A DNA stretch of 64,000 bases from Ostrinia nubilalis (GCF_963855985.1 NC_087097.1:6791001-6855000); one strand, 5' to 3'. Counted from the first letter of the stretch, positions 36,817 through 64,000 are shown. The notes: a model not told the origin generated them from the sequence alone. Translations and numbers: made by a program.

Positions 36817-38278
36817 TAAAGGCACTGGGTCTCTATCAGAAGGAACTCTAGGGGTGGAATCTCCATTGGCGTGGGTTAACGGGCAAGGAGATAATATCTT
36901 GGATGGTTGACAACCACTTTTCCTACAATTTAACGTTCCACCAAACTCAACACGCTCTCAAAGATAACCTCGCAGCCGCCTGCTCACACTTGACATGACA
37001 CAACTGATTGACAGTTTTCTTTTTCTGCGCATTAGTCGGGTGTTACGTTTAGGAATCACAAACCTTCCGCTCTACAGATTTATACAGATAACATAATATT
37101 AAGATTGGTACTATTAATCATCAATAATAATTTGCAGCATCTGTGTCCGGCGCCGACACGGCCAGCCTGACTATCGCACGGCCTCGTGCGCTTAGTCCAG
37201 GGTTTGTCCATCTGTAAACATTCAATTTCTTATTATCACAGCTCGTCCATTCCTGACTACAGAGCGTGCGAATATCATATCGTAGAATCACAATAAATAC
37301 AGCTGATCAGGGCGTGATGACCCTCGATCAGGAAACCAAACCATTACAGCTGGCCCGGGCGCGAAGCCCGACCAGGAAACCAAAACATTACAGCTGGCCC
37401 GGGCGTGAGGCCCCTTCGACCAGGAAACCGGGGTTTAGGTAACATGGCCCGACGCGCAAGGCTTAAGCCAAGGCTCCTTCAACCATTTACCTCAAACCGC
37501 ACCACTACTACTGCTGATCCAGGCATGCAGCCATGCGACCAGGAAACCAGGGTTTAGGTAACATGGCCCGACGCGCAAGGCATAAGCCAAGGCTCCTTCA
37601 ACCATTTACCTCAAACCGCACCACTACTACTGCTGATCCAGGCATGCAGCCATGCGACCAGGAAACCAACATTACATCAGCGTGGCCCGGGCGTAAACAG
37701 CCCCTTCAACCACGGCAACAGGGTGGCCCGGGCGCCCTTGGCCCGGCCCCCTCAACTCACTCACTCACAAAGGCCCTTCCAGTTTACGTCAATCACAATA
37801 ATTTCCGTCAACCTGCACCAACTCTCAATGTCTGAGCCAGCATCCTCCATGTAAAACTTGATGAGTTGCGTAGCGTAGGTGTGCATGCTGAAAGATTTAT
37901 CTCCTTTGAATAGTGCCCTTCGAATCCCACTTCTGATAAAGGCACTGGGTCTCTATCAGAAGGAACTCTAGGGGTGGAATCTCCATTGGCGTGGGTTAAC
38001 GGGCAAGGAGATAATATCTTGGATGGTTGACAACCACTTTTCCTACAATTTAACGTTCCACCAAACTCAACACGCTCTCAAAGATAACCTCGCAGCCGCC
38101 TGCTCACACTTGACATGACACAACTGATTGACAGTTTTCTTTTTCTGCGCATTAGTCGGGTGTTACGTTTAGGAATCACAAACCTTCCGCTCTACAGATT
38201 TATACAGATAACATAATATTAAGATTGGTACTATTAATCATCAATAATAATTTGCAGCATCTGTGTCCGGCGCCGACA
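36817..38278 (-). mobile_element. Non-autonomous LTR retrotransposon (TRIM-like)
   Basis: Direct repeats 36817-37158 and 37937-38278, 342 bp each and identical by eye, bound a 778-bp interior. TATG is duplicated outside (36813-36816 and 38279-38282). Read on minus the LTR starts TGTCGGCGCCGG and ends GCCTTTA, and is followed by TCAGAAGTGGGATTCGAAGG, whose TGGGATTCGAA could be a tRNA-primed binding site. The interior has no gag or pol frame. It sits in the last exon of the P-type transposase. Identical LTRs mean recent insertion driven by a relative elsewhere. Confidence 0.85.
37421..37668. repeat. 119-bp tandem repeat inside the LTR element
   Basis: CAGGAAACC(A/G)GGGTTTAGG recurs at 37421 and 37540, and CAGGAAACC begins a third partial unit at 37659. 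The units are rich in CATGGCCCGACGCGCAAGGC and poly-ACT words. Looser GGCCCGGGCG words occur on both sides (37350-37740). Confidence 0.75.
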
Positions 38279-41039
38279 TATGCATACAAATCATTGTCAA
38301 CAGGAGTTTTCACGCTCAAACACTCTTCACAAATTAAACAAGAACTGTTCTGTAATAGTTTGGCAGCTAAATACCCGCTTACATATACTACTGGTTGGTT
38401 TTCAAGGCTACACAAATTTTCAATGGGCTGTTCTAAGTTTTCAGGGTCCGGGATAGACAACACAGGATAAAATTCAGTGTCTGTGGAATCTTGAACATTA
38501 ATTTTTATTTCTGTTGTTTTTAAATTAGTTTTTAAAATGTCTTTATATTCCAGCATATGTTTATTGTTGTCTGCTTCACAATTAGCACTTCTGCTATGAG
38601 GCACTTTCAGCCCAGTAACCATGCTTGTTTTAAGCGCTGCAGTAAAGTGCGTGATAGTGGGATTTCTATTGGTTACACTGTGTTGCCTAATGATTCCAAA
38701 TAAGTTTTCCAGAGAGTCTTGGTTAAACTGTCTAAGGTTCATATATTTAAACCCTTCATTCTTTAACTTTTCCCAAATATCGTTTAAGGATTTGATAGAT
38801 ATTTGATATCCCTTTACGCATTTAACATTTTTTAGTATCGTGTTTTCTGCTGTTATAAATTTTATGGTTTTTAACTTATCAGTATAAAAGGTCCAAGACT
38901 CAATGTGATTACTTGATGTGGAAACATTTTCCCGGATCCCTTTCTTTACGTCATTTAAAGATGATGGACCATTTGTACAATCAAATAGTTTATCTAACTG
39001 TTCAATCACAAATGCTGTATCATTGCAATCAGAAACTTCTTTCCATGCCATCATTTTTAAAATAGCTGCCACGGTATTACTCAGAGCATGCGCAGCATAC
39101 TTCACCCTCATCTTAGTTTTGAATGTTGGATTTACAATGGTACTATTCAGTTTTTTAAAATTTAAAAAATTTCTGTTGTGTTCTTCTGCAACTACCAAAT
39201 GCCTCCATTGTGCAATTTTTCCATCGAAAGACATATTTCCACTTTTAAAGAAATTATTTCGTAATGATTTGAACAAGTGAGGGATGTCATAGATTATAAA
39301 AATTTTGTCATTATTTACAGAGAAAAAGTTGCTATCTATGCCTTGTCCACAGTTTCTTTTTAACATGTTAAGAGCTCCTATATTTGTAGATCCCTGATCA
39401 CAAACTGTTGTTGGAACCATAAATCCGATTTCTTTTAATTTTTTGATGATGTCCGATATAATTTTTGCCAGTTTTGCTGTTGATATTGTGCCTTCCACAA
39501 AATAGTGCGCAATATATTGTTTGTATTTATGTTTAGCACCCTGTATCATAAACACTAACGCATGGTCTGCAATTTTCTTTTCTCGTCCCATGTTCTCGCC
39601 CTCTCCATAATCCACGTAGCCATCCACTTTATCAGCAATTTCGTTATAAATTATCCGTTTCTTTAACGCCATCTCGTCAAATATTAACGAGCAATATTTA
39701 TTTTCCTTTGGCATACTTGATGCTTTTGCCTCTAACATATCAATTATATTTTTATTTATACCAGGCTCCATTGGTATATTTTTTAAAATCCTTTGGAGCG
39801 TTTTAGTGCTTGGTAGCGTAAACAGCTTTTGCATATAGCGGTATGCTTTAGGGGACCGTTTAAATATAGCCAAAGCATATATTTTGTTGGCTAAAGTCCA
39901 CCTTTTTCCTTGTGACTTTTTTTTGTTATTCTGCACTACATCCTTTACTAACGATGTCAGCACTTCCGAATCTAACTTGTCTAAATTCACTCTTGACTTC
40001 GCTATATTCCTTATTGTTTTTTTTGCATTTTGTAACTGTCGCCAAAGCCTCTTCTCTTTAATTGTAAATGTTGATGAAGTGTCTGTAATAAAAACATTTC
40101 CATTAGTAAAAAAAACAACATTAAAGCAAATTGAATTGAATATTGGTTAATTAATCAGCAATTTTACTTAGTTTTTTAAATTAGGTATGTTTTATCTTAC
40201 CTTTCATTTCAATGTTTTTCTTAGGTCTTTTATAACTGTGGACTAATATTTCTGCCTGTGCATCTTGATGGCAAATGTTTTTATCATCTGAAATATTATA
40301 AATATGCAAATAAGTTTAAAATTTATTTTGTTGTTTTATGAAACATATTATTTCCAAATCAATCAATCATTATCAAGTTTTAAAAAAATGCAAAGACAGG
40401 ATAATGATAGCTCTTCTCATAAAATATGAAGCGTGGGCCCACCTTCAATAACAATGACATAATATTAAATTAAAGGCATTTAGAGGTTTTAATGTTCTGC
40501 ATTCTGGATGCGGTCTGCGGGTATGTCAAGACAATCTGTAAGTGGTCGTGATAAGGCAATCAGTCACGTGTGCTTTGCGTTCTTTGTTCGTATCCGCACG
40601 GTCAAATCGCATTAATATAAAATGTACAGAAACCTAGAATGTTGTACATATAAGTTCATTTTGACCTGACTGCAGACTGCAGAACGCATCCAGGGTGGCA
40701 TTCTTTAGTTTGAGGGAAGGCATATTTTAGAAGGTAAATAATTAGTTTGTACACTTACCATGAGTAATGGGTTTATAGGTCATATGTTCTGGTGCATTGG
40801 AAGTAGAAGGAAGAGGTTCAAAAGTTGTTTTCGCAGAAATACCAGAATCTGGTATATCCACAGCTCCCAAACATGTTGAATTTAGTTGTTTGGTTGTAGT
40901 TGTAAGGGGAACTGAAAGCAGATAATGAAATGTGAATTGGGTAATAAAATGTCATGTTCTTTTCTTACCCAACTTTAGGGTACAATCAGTCTAGTACATG
41001 TCTTGCTCACATTAAAAATTACTAGCTTATAAATATTAT

Positions 41040-41290
41040 TAAACTAGCTGACCTGGCTAATTAATGTAGATTGCCTAAAATTTTTCAAATTGGTCCGGTA
41101 CTTTTTTTGAAGAATTTGTATTACACAAATTACTAAAGTCCCTCTAACTCAACACACATTCTAAGCTAAATTGTGTTACGAGTGGGTTTACTACAATATT
41201 CAAGCTGTGGGGTTCTAACCCGCACTTTAGGCTATCTTGGCTTCGAGTTACGGAGCCGATCAAATACAAACAAACAATTAAATATTTCCT
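41040..41290. mobile_element. Possible Helitron-like fragment in transposase intron
   Basis: AAACTAGCTGACCTGGCTAA resembles (inverted) the CAGCTAGT end of the Helitron-like repeat at 10168-10346. The rest is diverged. Lies between exons 3 and 4 of the P-type gene. Confidence 0.35.
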
Positions 41291-42180
41291 TTTTATATTA
41301 TTAGTATAATTTTAGATAAACATACCTCGTTCAACTGGATTTGACTTCTTTGGAATGCAATATGAATGATCATAAAGAACTGTAACAAAGTATAGATATA
41401 ATTAATAATTGAAATTATATATTATTTATTGATAAGCATACAACACATGTTTGTGGTTACAAAGAAAGAACCTTGTTAAATTGCAATCGGTTGGTTTGTT
41501 TTGGAAACCAAAGAAAATTAATTAAGACATCTAAATAATTCAGAAAAATTGATAGATAGTAAATTAAATTTAAAAAAAATAATTGAAGTCATCATCATAC
41601 CTGTCTTGAGGTTTTCTTTATTGGAGTCTTTTACATGAAGAGGAAACTCTGTCAAAACTTCATCTGGCAAGATGGGATTGCTCAATTCCAGTGTTGGAAT
41701 AGCTGAGTTCTTCAGCCGAGTTCCTTTGGCATTGAAGGATTCAGGAGTGAAGTGCCCACCACAAACAAACTTCAGTTGGTGTAACTTTTCAATAGGTACA
41801 TATGCTAAGTCTTCTATGCCAGCATTTTTAACCCACATTCGACAACTGAAATAAGAAATACCTATTAGAAAAGAAAAAGAATAACAAACTGAAATTTATT
41901 CATCAACTAATTTCTTTTAGTATTGTTATGCAATTCATTTACAGAGTACGAAACAAAATACTGAAATTAAAAATTGGTTATGGTTATTTACTGTATGATT
42001 AAAAATATTAATCCCAGCCTTTAAGTTTACACAATCAGTAAAATTATCTTGTAATAAATGAGTGTTATTAGAAACTTACCGGTCAGAATCCAGACGAAAC
42101 CTACTCAAAAGTAAGGGTGATCCACCACGACTTCGCCTCTTATTACAAATAACGCACTTCTTGTTGTTTCTACTCTCCAT

Positions 42181-42840
42181 TATCAGTAGAAGCCTAAAAT
42201 GAAATAGGTATTAATTAAACAAAGCCTATAATTTCTCTCCAACCAGTGTCAATGCCCTGGTTCATGCATTTACCAGTTTTGAAAGTACATTTACATTTTC
42301 ATCACATAGGGTTGTTTTTAATGAAAAATAGATTTGTAATAGATCTAATATTTCAAGTAAGTAGATAACATACCCATTAAACAGAAAAGTAAATAAGAGT
42401 TTAAACTTCTGTAGAAGTTGAAACACAGCATATTTAAAAGAGTCTCTATCTCACAAAAAACATAACACTGAACAGCAAACTTTATCACGCCCGATACGGA
42501 GGAACTTAATCAACTCAACGTAAACGACAGAAAAGTTTATTTACAGTAATATTGCACCAAATCTGAGAAAATAACTTCACACGAATCAATTCGCCGGTTT
42601 AAAACTCAAACTCAATTGACAGACATTTTTTTTCATTTGTCAAACTAACAATACTACCAACATAAGGACACTAACAATTATTTTTAGTATGGTGGTATTG
42701 ATCCGCGGGTTCCCCTGCTATAGTGAAATCAATCCAAAATGCACTTTATTACTTAAGGGATAAGGTTGTATATCAATTGCTACATATAGAGACTAGTTTT
42801 TGTATGAGAAGTGTCTACCCACTGGAACTATCCATACAAA
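42181..42840. other. Upstream region of the transposase gene
   Basis: No exon. The 5' flank of the first THAP exon should contain its promoter; TTTGTCAAACTAACAA and ATTGACAGACA words near 42610-42650 resemble those of the TMEM19 promoter. No terminal inverted repeat shared with 36000-36460 was identified. Confidence 0.35.
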
Positions 42841-43147
42841 ATAGTACAAGTTTTACAAAACAATAAAACTTGTATTATTGAGCAGAGACGATGCACAGCA
42901 TCTGGTGAGAGAGATGCGTCTACTTCCGGTGTAGTTTTCTACCATTTTATACCTTAAATGACGTCATTTCCGCAATTATTTAATAGGAATTGATTTGAGT
43001 TACTTCCGTTTGCCGCCATTTTAGTCACCTGGGGGCGAGCTTGCTCGGAGTTCTTCATAGAGAGCTCACCAGGAGGCCTTCTTGGGATGCTGTGCATCGT
43101 CTCTGCTCAATAATACAAGTTTTATTGTTTTGTAAAACTTGTACTAT
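42841..43147. mobile_element. MITE B, 307 bp with ~63-bp TIRs
   Basis: ATAGTACAAGTTTTACAAAA at the left is mirrored by TTTTGTAAAACTTGTACTAT at the right; the arms continue through TATTATTGAGCAGAGACGAT and GATGCACAGCATC. Its interior 42890-43070 (TTCCGGTGTAGTTTTCTACC ... GGCGAGCTTGCTCGGAG) matches, inverted, the right end of the larger element at 47430-47600. So B looks like an internally deleted relative of that element. Confidence 0.75.
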
Positions 43148-45718
43148 TATTTGGCATGTGACGATGCACAGCATCTGGTGAGAGACTTGTTTATTAGCTC
43201 CTGGTGACTACTTACCAATGGCGCTATGTGATGAAAGTTTTCGAGTTTCTGTAACAGAACTAGATTAGAACATGATTAATTTCAGGGTATTAACATGTTT
43301 TGTTCTAAATGCCCAGTGAGAGCAGCACTAATATCACAAAGTAGGAGGGTTTGTACTTTTGTATGTTTAAAATGAATAAACTGGGAAGCTACTAAACTGA
43401 ATTCAGAAATTCTTTCCTCATTAAAATGCAGATTGAGTGTGTATTGATATAGTTTGCCCGCATGGCAGTAAGATTCATGTGAGTCATCAACATAAGTTTA
43501 TAATACAGGCGTACGATGTGATTGAAGAGTATCCAACATGCATTAGATCTGTTGATTGAAAGTTATTATTGTTCTGCCTACGCCAATATCTCGTCAAATA
43601 ATCTATGGCTAAATATCAACCCAAATTAAAGATGTCACAACGAAGTCAACAATACCAGGAGAGGTTTTAAATCCAACAACCTTTATGTACTGTTTTTATC
43701 CATGTAGATTCCTAGTATTACTTGGTGTTGAAAAAAAATAAATAAATAAATAATGTGTTATTATATTCCGCTGTTCGCCTCTGCTCGCCTGATTCCAGTA
43801 ACTTACGCAACCGTAGCGAGGGCATACATATGTTGTTTTTTGGGATTTGCTGTCATTTTTCCCAGTTGTTTGTATGATGCCGTAACGGTGCCGAAATTAC
43901 TCGTAGGTCAAGGTTTATTAACTTAATCTTGAAATTATTCAGGTGAGACTATGTCTTGTCATGTCAGCAGCTGATGTAGATGGTAGGAGAAAAATATACT
44001 CAAGCTGGTCTACGAGAAGCCTCGTAAAGGTCACATTTTAGATACCTACTGTTGGGTTTAAGGCCTTTATCAGGAAGTGAAATTGGTTAAGCTTTTATGC
44101 TTAGTAAGAAAATTAAAGTTATCTTTAATTAGTTTTAGATTAGTAATACCAGCCCCCCTAGACAATTAAGTAGCACTTTTTGATCGAATCGAAAATTGGA
44201 TACGTTATAACTTCATATAGAAAAAAAAAAAGAAGGCTAATCGACCATCCTTCGACTGGTTTGCGATTTTAAAGTAAATTTTGTCTAGACCCACAGGGCA
44301 TAAAGGTAGTAGAAGAGTAGATAAACGATTTAGTCTAGCAAATAAATCTTGCTGTCGAGCTTCAAGAGGTAAGTATATAGCTACGACTGTTTTCCTTAGG
44401 CCATTAGTTTAACCACCAAGGCCAGGTTATTTTACAAGTTTTTAAAGTGGATTTTTGCCAGGTATGTTTTAGGAACGATACCTTATTACAGCCAACTCAA
44501 CATACTACAAAATTACATGTTACCTGATCCTGACGTGGAGGTCACCATGTGGTAACATGGTGGAGATTCTGTATTTTGAGGGTCGGCCTCGAGCCCTGCT
44601 AAGAAAAGCCAGAAAGGTCACTTCGAGGTGCTAAGCAGGTACCTTTTGCTGTGGTGAGAAACGGGACAGCAAAGATTTAGCCTAGTTTACCACCATAGCC
44701 AGCCTGGTTGAAGTCGTTGCAAAGGCTGCTGGTGAATCTCTGTGAGGTCTCTGGATATCCAGTTTCCCGAACTTTTGGAATATATACCTTTGGATTTGAA
44801 CCCAGGAGATGCCACTAAGTAGGTTGTTTTCCCCGTAAATCGACCTAGATCGTCAGATAAATTTGATTGAATCGACCTGGGAGATAATATTTTGCGCTGT
44901 CAGAGCTATTTTTACCCGACTGAACCGAAAGGAGGTGATGTTTTTCAAGTTGAAAAGTTAGAGAGACAGTTCCAATAGAGGCTCTGAATGTGCCCCTTCC
45001 TCCCTTAGTTTCGAGTATAGGCTATGCTTTGATTGTCCGATAGCAAAATTAGTGAACGCACATGAAATGAATGAAAGAATGAGAAATCCCCCATCGCTGG
45101 TTATGATTTCTGATATTTTGTAGACATCCAGATGGTTGTTAAGAGATGCTGAGCTGGAGTCTTGTGTATTGGATCGGTTGTGTGGGGTCGAGTTGTGATG
45201 AGCCCTCACTGGAGAACAAGCTTACCATTATAGGCACTTGTTGAGTCGTATAGATTTCGTATTTACCGACAAAACCCTTGGAGATGACGACTTGTTGAAC
45301 CTGAGTTCACGTAATTGACAAGGTTTAAAGTGTTCCAGAAGATAAAATGTTACACACAAACCTTCCGTTCTAGTAGTTGCTGTCTCGTCTGGTTTGTCAA
45401 AGGTGACGAGGTTTAGTAAGTAGTTTGTGATTGTATCAATGTTTTTCGGTATGCAGTAGAGAACGAGAGATTGATAATTTTAGGGTACCTTGACAAGACA
45501 TGCGGAGAGGCCGGCGGTGTGTCTGTGATCGGTATCTGCATCCAGATTTAGAATTTAGCATTCAACTACTTCAGATCGGATCAATACTGATTAGGACGTT
45601 TAATAGAATAGGTTGTTTGGTCTGTCCTTCTTGCGAAGGGAAATTGTGAGGAGCAGGCTCATGATGAGCGGTGCCTTATCTGGTAATTTCAGCACCTGTT
45701 TTAACAGGATTTCGGTTT

Positions 45719-46400
45719 ATTTGGTCAGCGTTAGACAGTCAAGAGTGTTAGAACGCTGAATAAAGCACGGCGTTGAAGGGACAAGCACCGGCTTGGAGGT
45801 GAATGGCAGACGCATCCCTGGAACCATTGTCAGGTAACAGGTTGACCTCCGCAGTCTGATGACGCCTGCCACTGCCTAAGATACGCTCAAAGGCAGCCTC
45901 CGTAGAATTTGCTGAGTGGAAAGTCACTTGACTTTGCTATTCTTATTTGGTCAGCGCTAGACAGTCAAGAGTGTTAAGACGCTGAATAAAGCATGGCGTT
46001 GCAGGTGCAGGGGCAAGCACCGGCTTGGAGGTGAATGGCAGACGCATCCCTGGAACCATTGTCAGGTAACAGGTTGACCTCCGCAGTCTGATGACGCCTA
46101 CCACTGCCCAAGATACGCTCAAAGGCAGCCTCCGTAGAATTTGCTGAGTGGAAAGTCACTTGACTTTGCTATTCTTATTTGGTCAGCGCTAGACAGTCAA
46201 GAGTGTTAAGACGCTGAATAAAGCACGGCGTTGCAGGGGCAAGCACCGGCTTGGAGGTGAATGGCAGACGCATCCCTGGAACCATTGTCAGGTAAAGGGT
46301 TGACCTCCGCAGAATGATGACGCCTGCCAATGCCCAAGATAGGTACGCTCAAAGGCAGCTTCCATAGAATTTGCTGAGTGGATGGTCATTTGACTTATTG
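45719..46400. repeat. Three tandem units of ~226-232 bp
   Basis: ATTTGGTCAGCG starts units at 45719, 45945 and 46177. Units share GTGTTA(G/A)GACGCTGAATAAAGCA, GAATGGCAGACGCATCCCTG and GCAGTCTGATGACGCC. Divergence between units is a few percent with small indels, the third being the most diverged. On minus a ~60-codon open frame recurs in the units (GSGRRHQTAEVNLLPDNGSR), with no recognised domain. Confidence 0.85.
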
Positions 46401-46684
46401 GTCGTCAAGGGGACCTGAAGGGACTGATTTGGAATCCTTGGCTTTTTGTTTTATTAGTATTTGACGATTTGTAAGAACTAATTTAATCAGTCTAAGCAAA
46501 TAAAGATATTATTATGTTTTGATTTTGCTTGAAGTGACCGGCTAGAGAACCAAGGTCGGATTATTTTTTAGATAGGTATCACCAGTACGAGCACAGGGTG
46601 GTTTTGCCGAACAAAAATCCAGCACTGGGAGGGTGCTCCTCGCACAATGCTTATTAGGAATTTTAGCCAGGATACGCTCGTGAC

Positions 46685-46760
46685 ATGTTCAAATTCAAAT
46701 ACAAATACGTTTATTGCATGTCACATTACAATTTATATGTTGTTGCAAAATAGAAGTATA
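46685..46760 (-). mobile_element. Non-LTR 3' tail fragment
   Basis: CAAATTCAAATACAAATACG followed by TTTATTGCATGTCA is, on minus, the AATAAACG..TTTGAATTTG tail common to lepidopteran non-LTR elements. Sequence to about 47000 may belong to it. Confidence 0.4.
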
Positions 46761-47156
46761 CATGTTCGATGCACTTAGCACATTTTGTCATACTTATTAA
46801 GGTTCTTGATTTGCAAAAAACATTAGAATTTAATAATTCAAGCTGTATAGTTGTAGTTTAAAGTGCTTTGTTGATGTGGTAAAGCATTTGTGGGTGCTTT
46901 ATTTTATGAGCACAATGAGCCTTTTTAAATGGGTATTTATTAAGAAACTCGTACCAGAAAGAGTTATCGTTCGATTGTGGTGATGCTAACAACGTATTTT
47001 GATTGGTAATGTTTGCGATTGGGGCTGACGGGGCCGCCGTTAAAATTGTATAAGATGGTTGTGGGTACGTTATTCAATCTATTTATACAATATAGAGATT
47101 CGCGAGAATGCTCATTTGATCGAAAAGAGTATTAAAGCTATCAGAATCCCACGTAC

Positions 47157-47310
47157 CTCGTTTTATCCGTTTTGAATCTCGCCGGGGTCCGAGTTTCTCC
47201 GGTATCCGACGCTCTGGGTCCACCTGCTCGTCGTCCGGAAGACACTCGTCCCCTTTGGCGCCAACCACCATCACGTACATGTCGTTTGCGGTCACACACG
47301 CGCGGTCCAT
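47157..47310 (-). CDS. Candidate exon inside TIR element A
   Basis: On minus an ATG at 47310 opens 51 codons of good amino-acid balance (MDRACVTANDMYVMVVGAKG ... RRDSKRIKR) before a strong donor GAG|GTACGT at 47156. The region is GC-richer than its surroundings. No family is recognised; it could be the first exon of the element's own gene or a captured host exon. No matching downstream exon was found. Confidence 0.35.
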
Positions 47311-47615
47311 TGCACTTTTTAATTTTATTTAATTTTAAACTTAGTATAAGAACGTTGAGAAATTATTTCAGTAAAAATCTGAGCAGAGTTTCTGCTTACG
47401 ATGTTGCTAGTTTGGAAGTTAAAGACGCTATGAAGAACTCCGAGCAAGCTCGCCCCCAGGTGACTAAAATGGCGGCAAACGGAAGTAAGTCAAATCAATT
47501 CCTATTAAAAAATTGCGGAAATGACGTCATTTAAGGTATAAAATGGTAGAAAACTACACCGGAAGTAGACGCATCTCTCTCACCAGATGCTGTGCATCGT
47601 CACATGCCAAATAAT

Positions 47616-48306
47616 ATCTCAAGTGGCCTGCTGTCTCTATCTATCTTTACCATTACACACTCTTTGTACACAAGTGTCATCATGGTTCAGTGCTACCAAC
47701 ATAAAAGCTACGAAATAAGGATGCAGCTGATTTATCATAATATTAATATCATTATCGATACTTTATATTCATTTTATTCGTCTAATAAAATTAGAAACAG
47801 AAAAAAACTAATGAACCAAAAAAGTAACTCTTACTACTACCACAATCAATCATTAGTATGACATTTTTGTATTTTCGAAGGGAATAAAAGTTATCCAAGT
47901 GGAAGAATGTCTTAAGTATCTAACTTTTAGATACTAGACTTAGAAGCAAAAAGTCATAAACAAGCGATTTAAATTTTAATGTTATGATATAAAATTGTAA
48001 ACAAAACAACGAATCTATTTTTTTCTTTTTATATTATAGTCATAATAATTATGCTAAAACTAAATGGAATGTGAATGAAACAAAAGATACTCGCAAATCA
48101 TATCGATAGGTTTTGGTCAGCACTATTTATATGTCAGTTGGATGTTATGTCATTTGTCAGTCAACGTCAAACTAAAAGCCAACAGCTGTCAAATGGGTTG
48201 CAAACGGAGCTGTAGATGGGAGATAAGTTTTTTGTTCGACTGCAAAACAAAATGTTGATCGTGTCGTAGTTACAATAGTTGTGTGAATATAATTTTTGTA
48301 GTGAAA
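47616..48306. promoter_or_regulatory. Upstream region of the ACAP gene
   Basis: No other gene found between element A and the ATG at 48307. The promoter and 5' UTR of the ACAP-type gene should lie in the last few hundred bases; TTTGTCAGTCAACGTCAAAC near 48155 resembles words in the other promoters of the window. AT-rich elsewhere. Confidence 0.4.

Positions 48307-64000
<15,694 letters not shown>

Larger units (their letters stand above)
36464..42180 (-). pseudogene. THAP-domain P-element-type transposase (THAP9-like), split by an LTR insertion
   Basis: Exons on minus: 42080-42180, 41601-41845, 41326-41379, 40759-40911, 40201-40287 and 40082 down to 36464, the last interrupted at 36813-38278 by an LTR element. 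Apart from that insert, phases join and the frame is open for 930 codons (human THAP9 ~900). N-terminal THAP zinc finger: C9-x2-C12 (CVIC), W38, C62-x2-H65 (CGGHF), and SAIPTL. A basic/Leu-rich stretch follows around residues 220-245. RNase H-fold catalytic motifs of P transposases: LIFDEM (D~349), TTVCDQGSTN (D~442) and QDSLENLFGIIRQ (E~672). Without excision or splicing of the insert the protein would end after DNDLYAYVGAG with a false tail and lack ~115 C-terminal residues. Could be an autonomous P-like element or a host gene of the THAP9 kind; terminal repeats were not found. Confidence 0.85.
43147..47615. mobile_element. TIR element A, ~4.47 kb, family not recognised
   Basis: ATTATTTGGCATGTGACGAT at the left (43146) is mirrored by ATCGTCACATGCCAAATAAT at the right end (47615); the TIRs continue through GCACAGCATCTGGTGAGAGA for ~42 bp. 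The near-palindrome GATGCACAGCATC is shared by all four termini of elements A and B. The interior has no transposase that I can recognise. It holds a triplicated repeat (45719-46400), a non-LTR tail fragment near 46685-46760, and a candidate exon on minus at 47157-47310. The target duplication is unclear because B abuts the left end. Confidence 0.65.

Noticed and set aside
38918..39280. Plus-strand open frames within 38225-40150
   Set aside because: They are antisense shadows of the transposase exon.

Overview
This window is animal nuclear DNA and almost certainly lepidopteran. Genes are intron-rich with GT/AG splice sites. Three unambiguous animal gene families can be joined exon by exon in frame. 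The intergenic and intronic space carries repeats typical of moth and butterfly genomes: Helitron-like copies ending CTAGT, RTE-type 3' ends with (ACAG)n, RNase H-bearing non-LTR elements, and TTAA- and TA-flanked MITEs. No bacterial features, CRISPR arrays or canonical rRNA genes were seen.

Layout. 1-10000 is gene-poor and AT-rich, with small transposons (6672-8647), a degenerate minisatellite (9420-9970) and one doubtful exon near 3162. From 10015 to 21766 (minus) lies a complete 11-exon SLC17-type MFS anion/phosphate cotransporter (514 codons). Its last intron is 5.9 kb and holds a 5'-truncated non-LTR element, itself split by a 3.4-kb foldback structure. From 21347 to about 35358 a 4673-bp unit occurs three times in tandem, nearly identical. 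Each unit carries the SLC17 promoter and exon 1 with part of exon 2, a complete TMEM19 gene (minus, 345 aa), the short TMEM19/CD2BP2 divergent promoter, and the 5' two thirds of CD2BP2 (plus, GYF-domain splicing factor). Only unit 1 joins a whole SLC17 gene and only unit 3 joins a whole CD2BP2 gene (330 aa, ends 35684).

36464-42180 (minus) is a THAP-domain P-element-type transposase gene with six coding exons. It is interrupted by a 1462-bp non-autonomous LTR element with identical 342-bp LTRs and a 4-bp target duplication. Removing the insert and one target copy leaves a continuous frame of 930 codons. 42841-47615 holds two related terminal-inverted-repeat elements, a 307-bp MITE directly beside a 4.47-kb element that contains a triplicated ~230-bp repeat and one possible exon.

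48307 to beyond the right edge (plus) is an ACAP/centaurin-beta gene (BAR-PH-ArfGAP-ANK). Sixteen coding exons were placed (680 codons so far) and the 3' end is outside the window. Its introns carry many transposon fragments, and parts of exons 13 and 16 are locally duplicated.

The genes do not form one pathway: a membrane transporter, an integral membrane protein of the DUF92 family, a U5 snRNP-associated protein and an Arf GTPase activator sit together as ordinary neighbours. The most unusual points are the near-perfect gene-bearing triplication (real recent event or assembly artefact), the nested P-element/LTR insertion, the foldback-in-retroelement-in-intron nest, and the uncharacterised TIR element pair.
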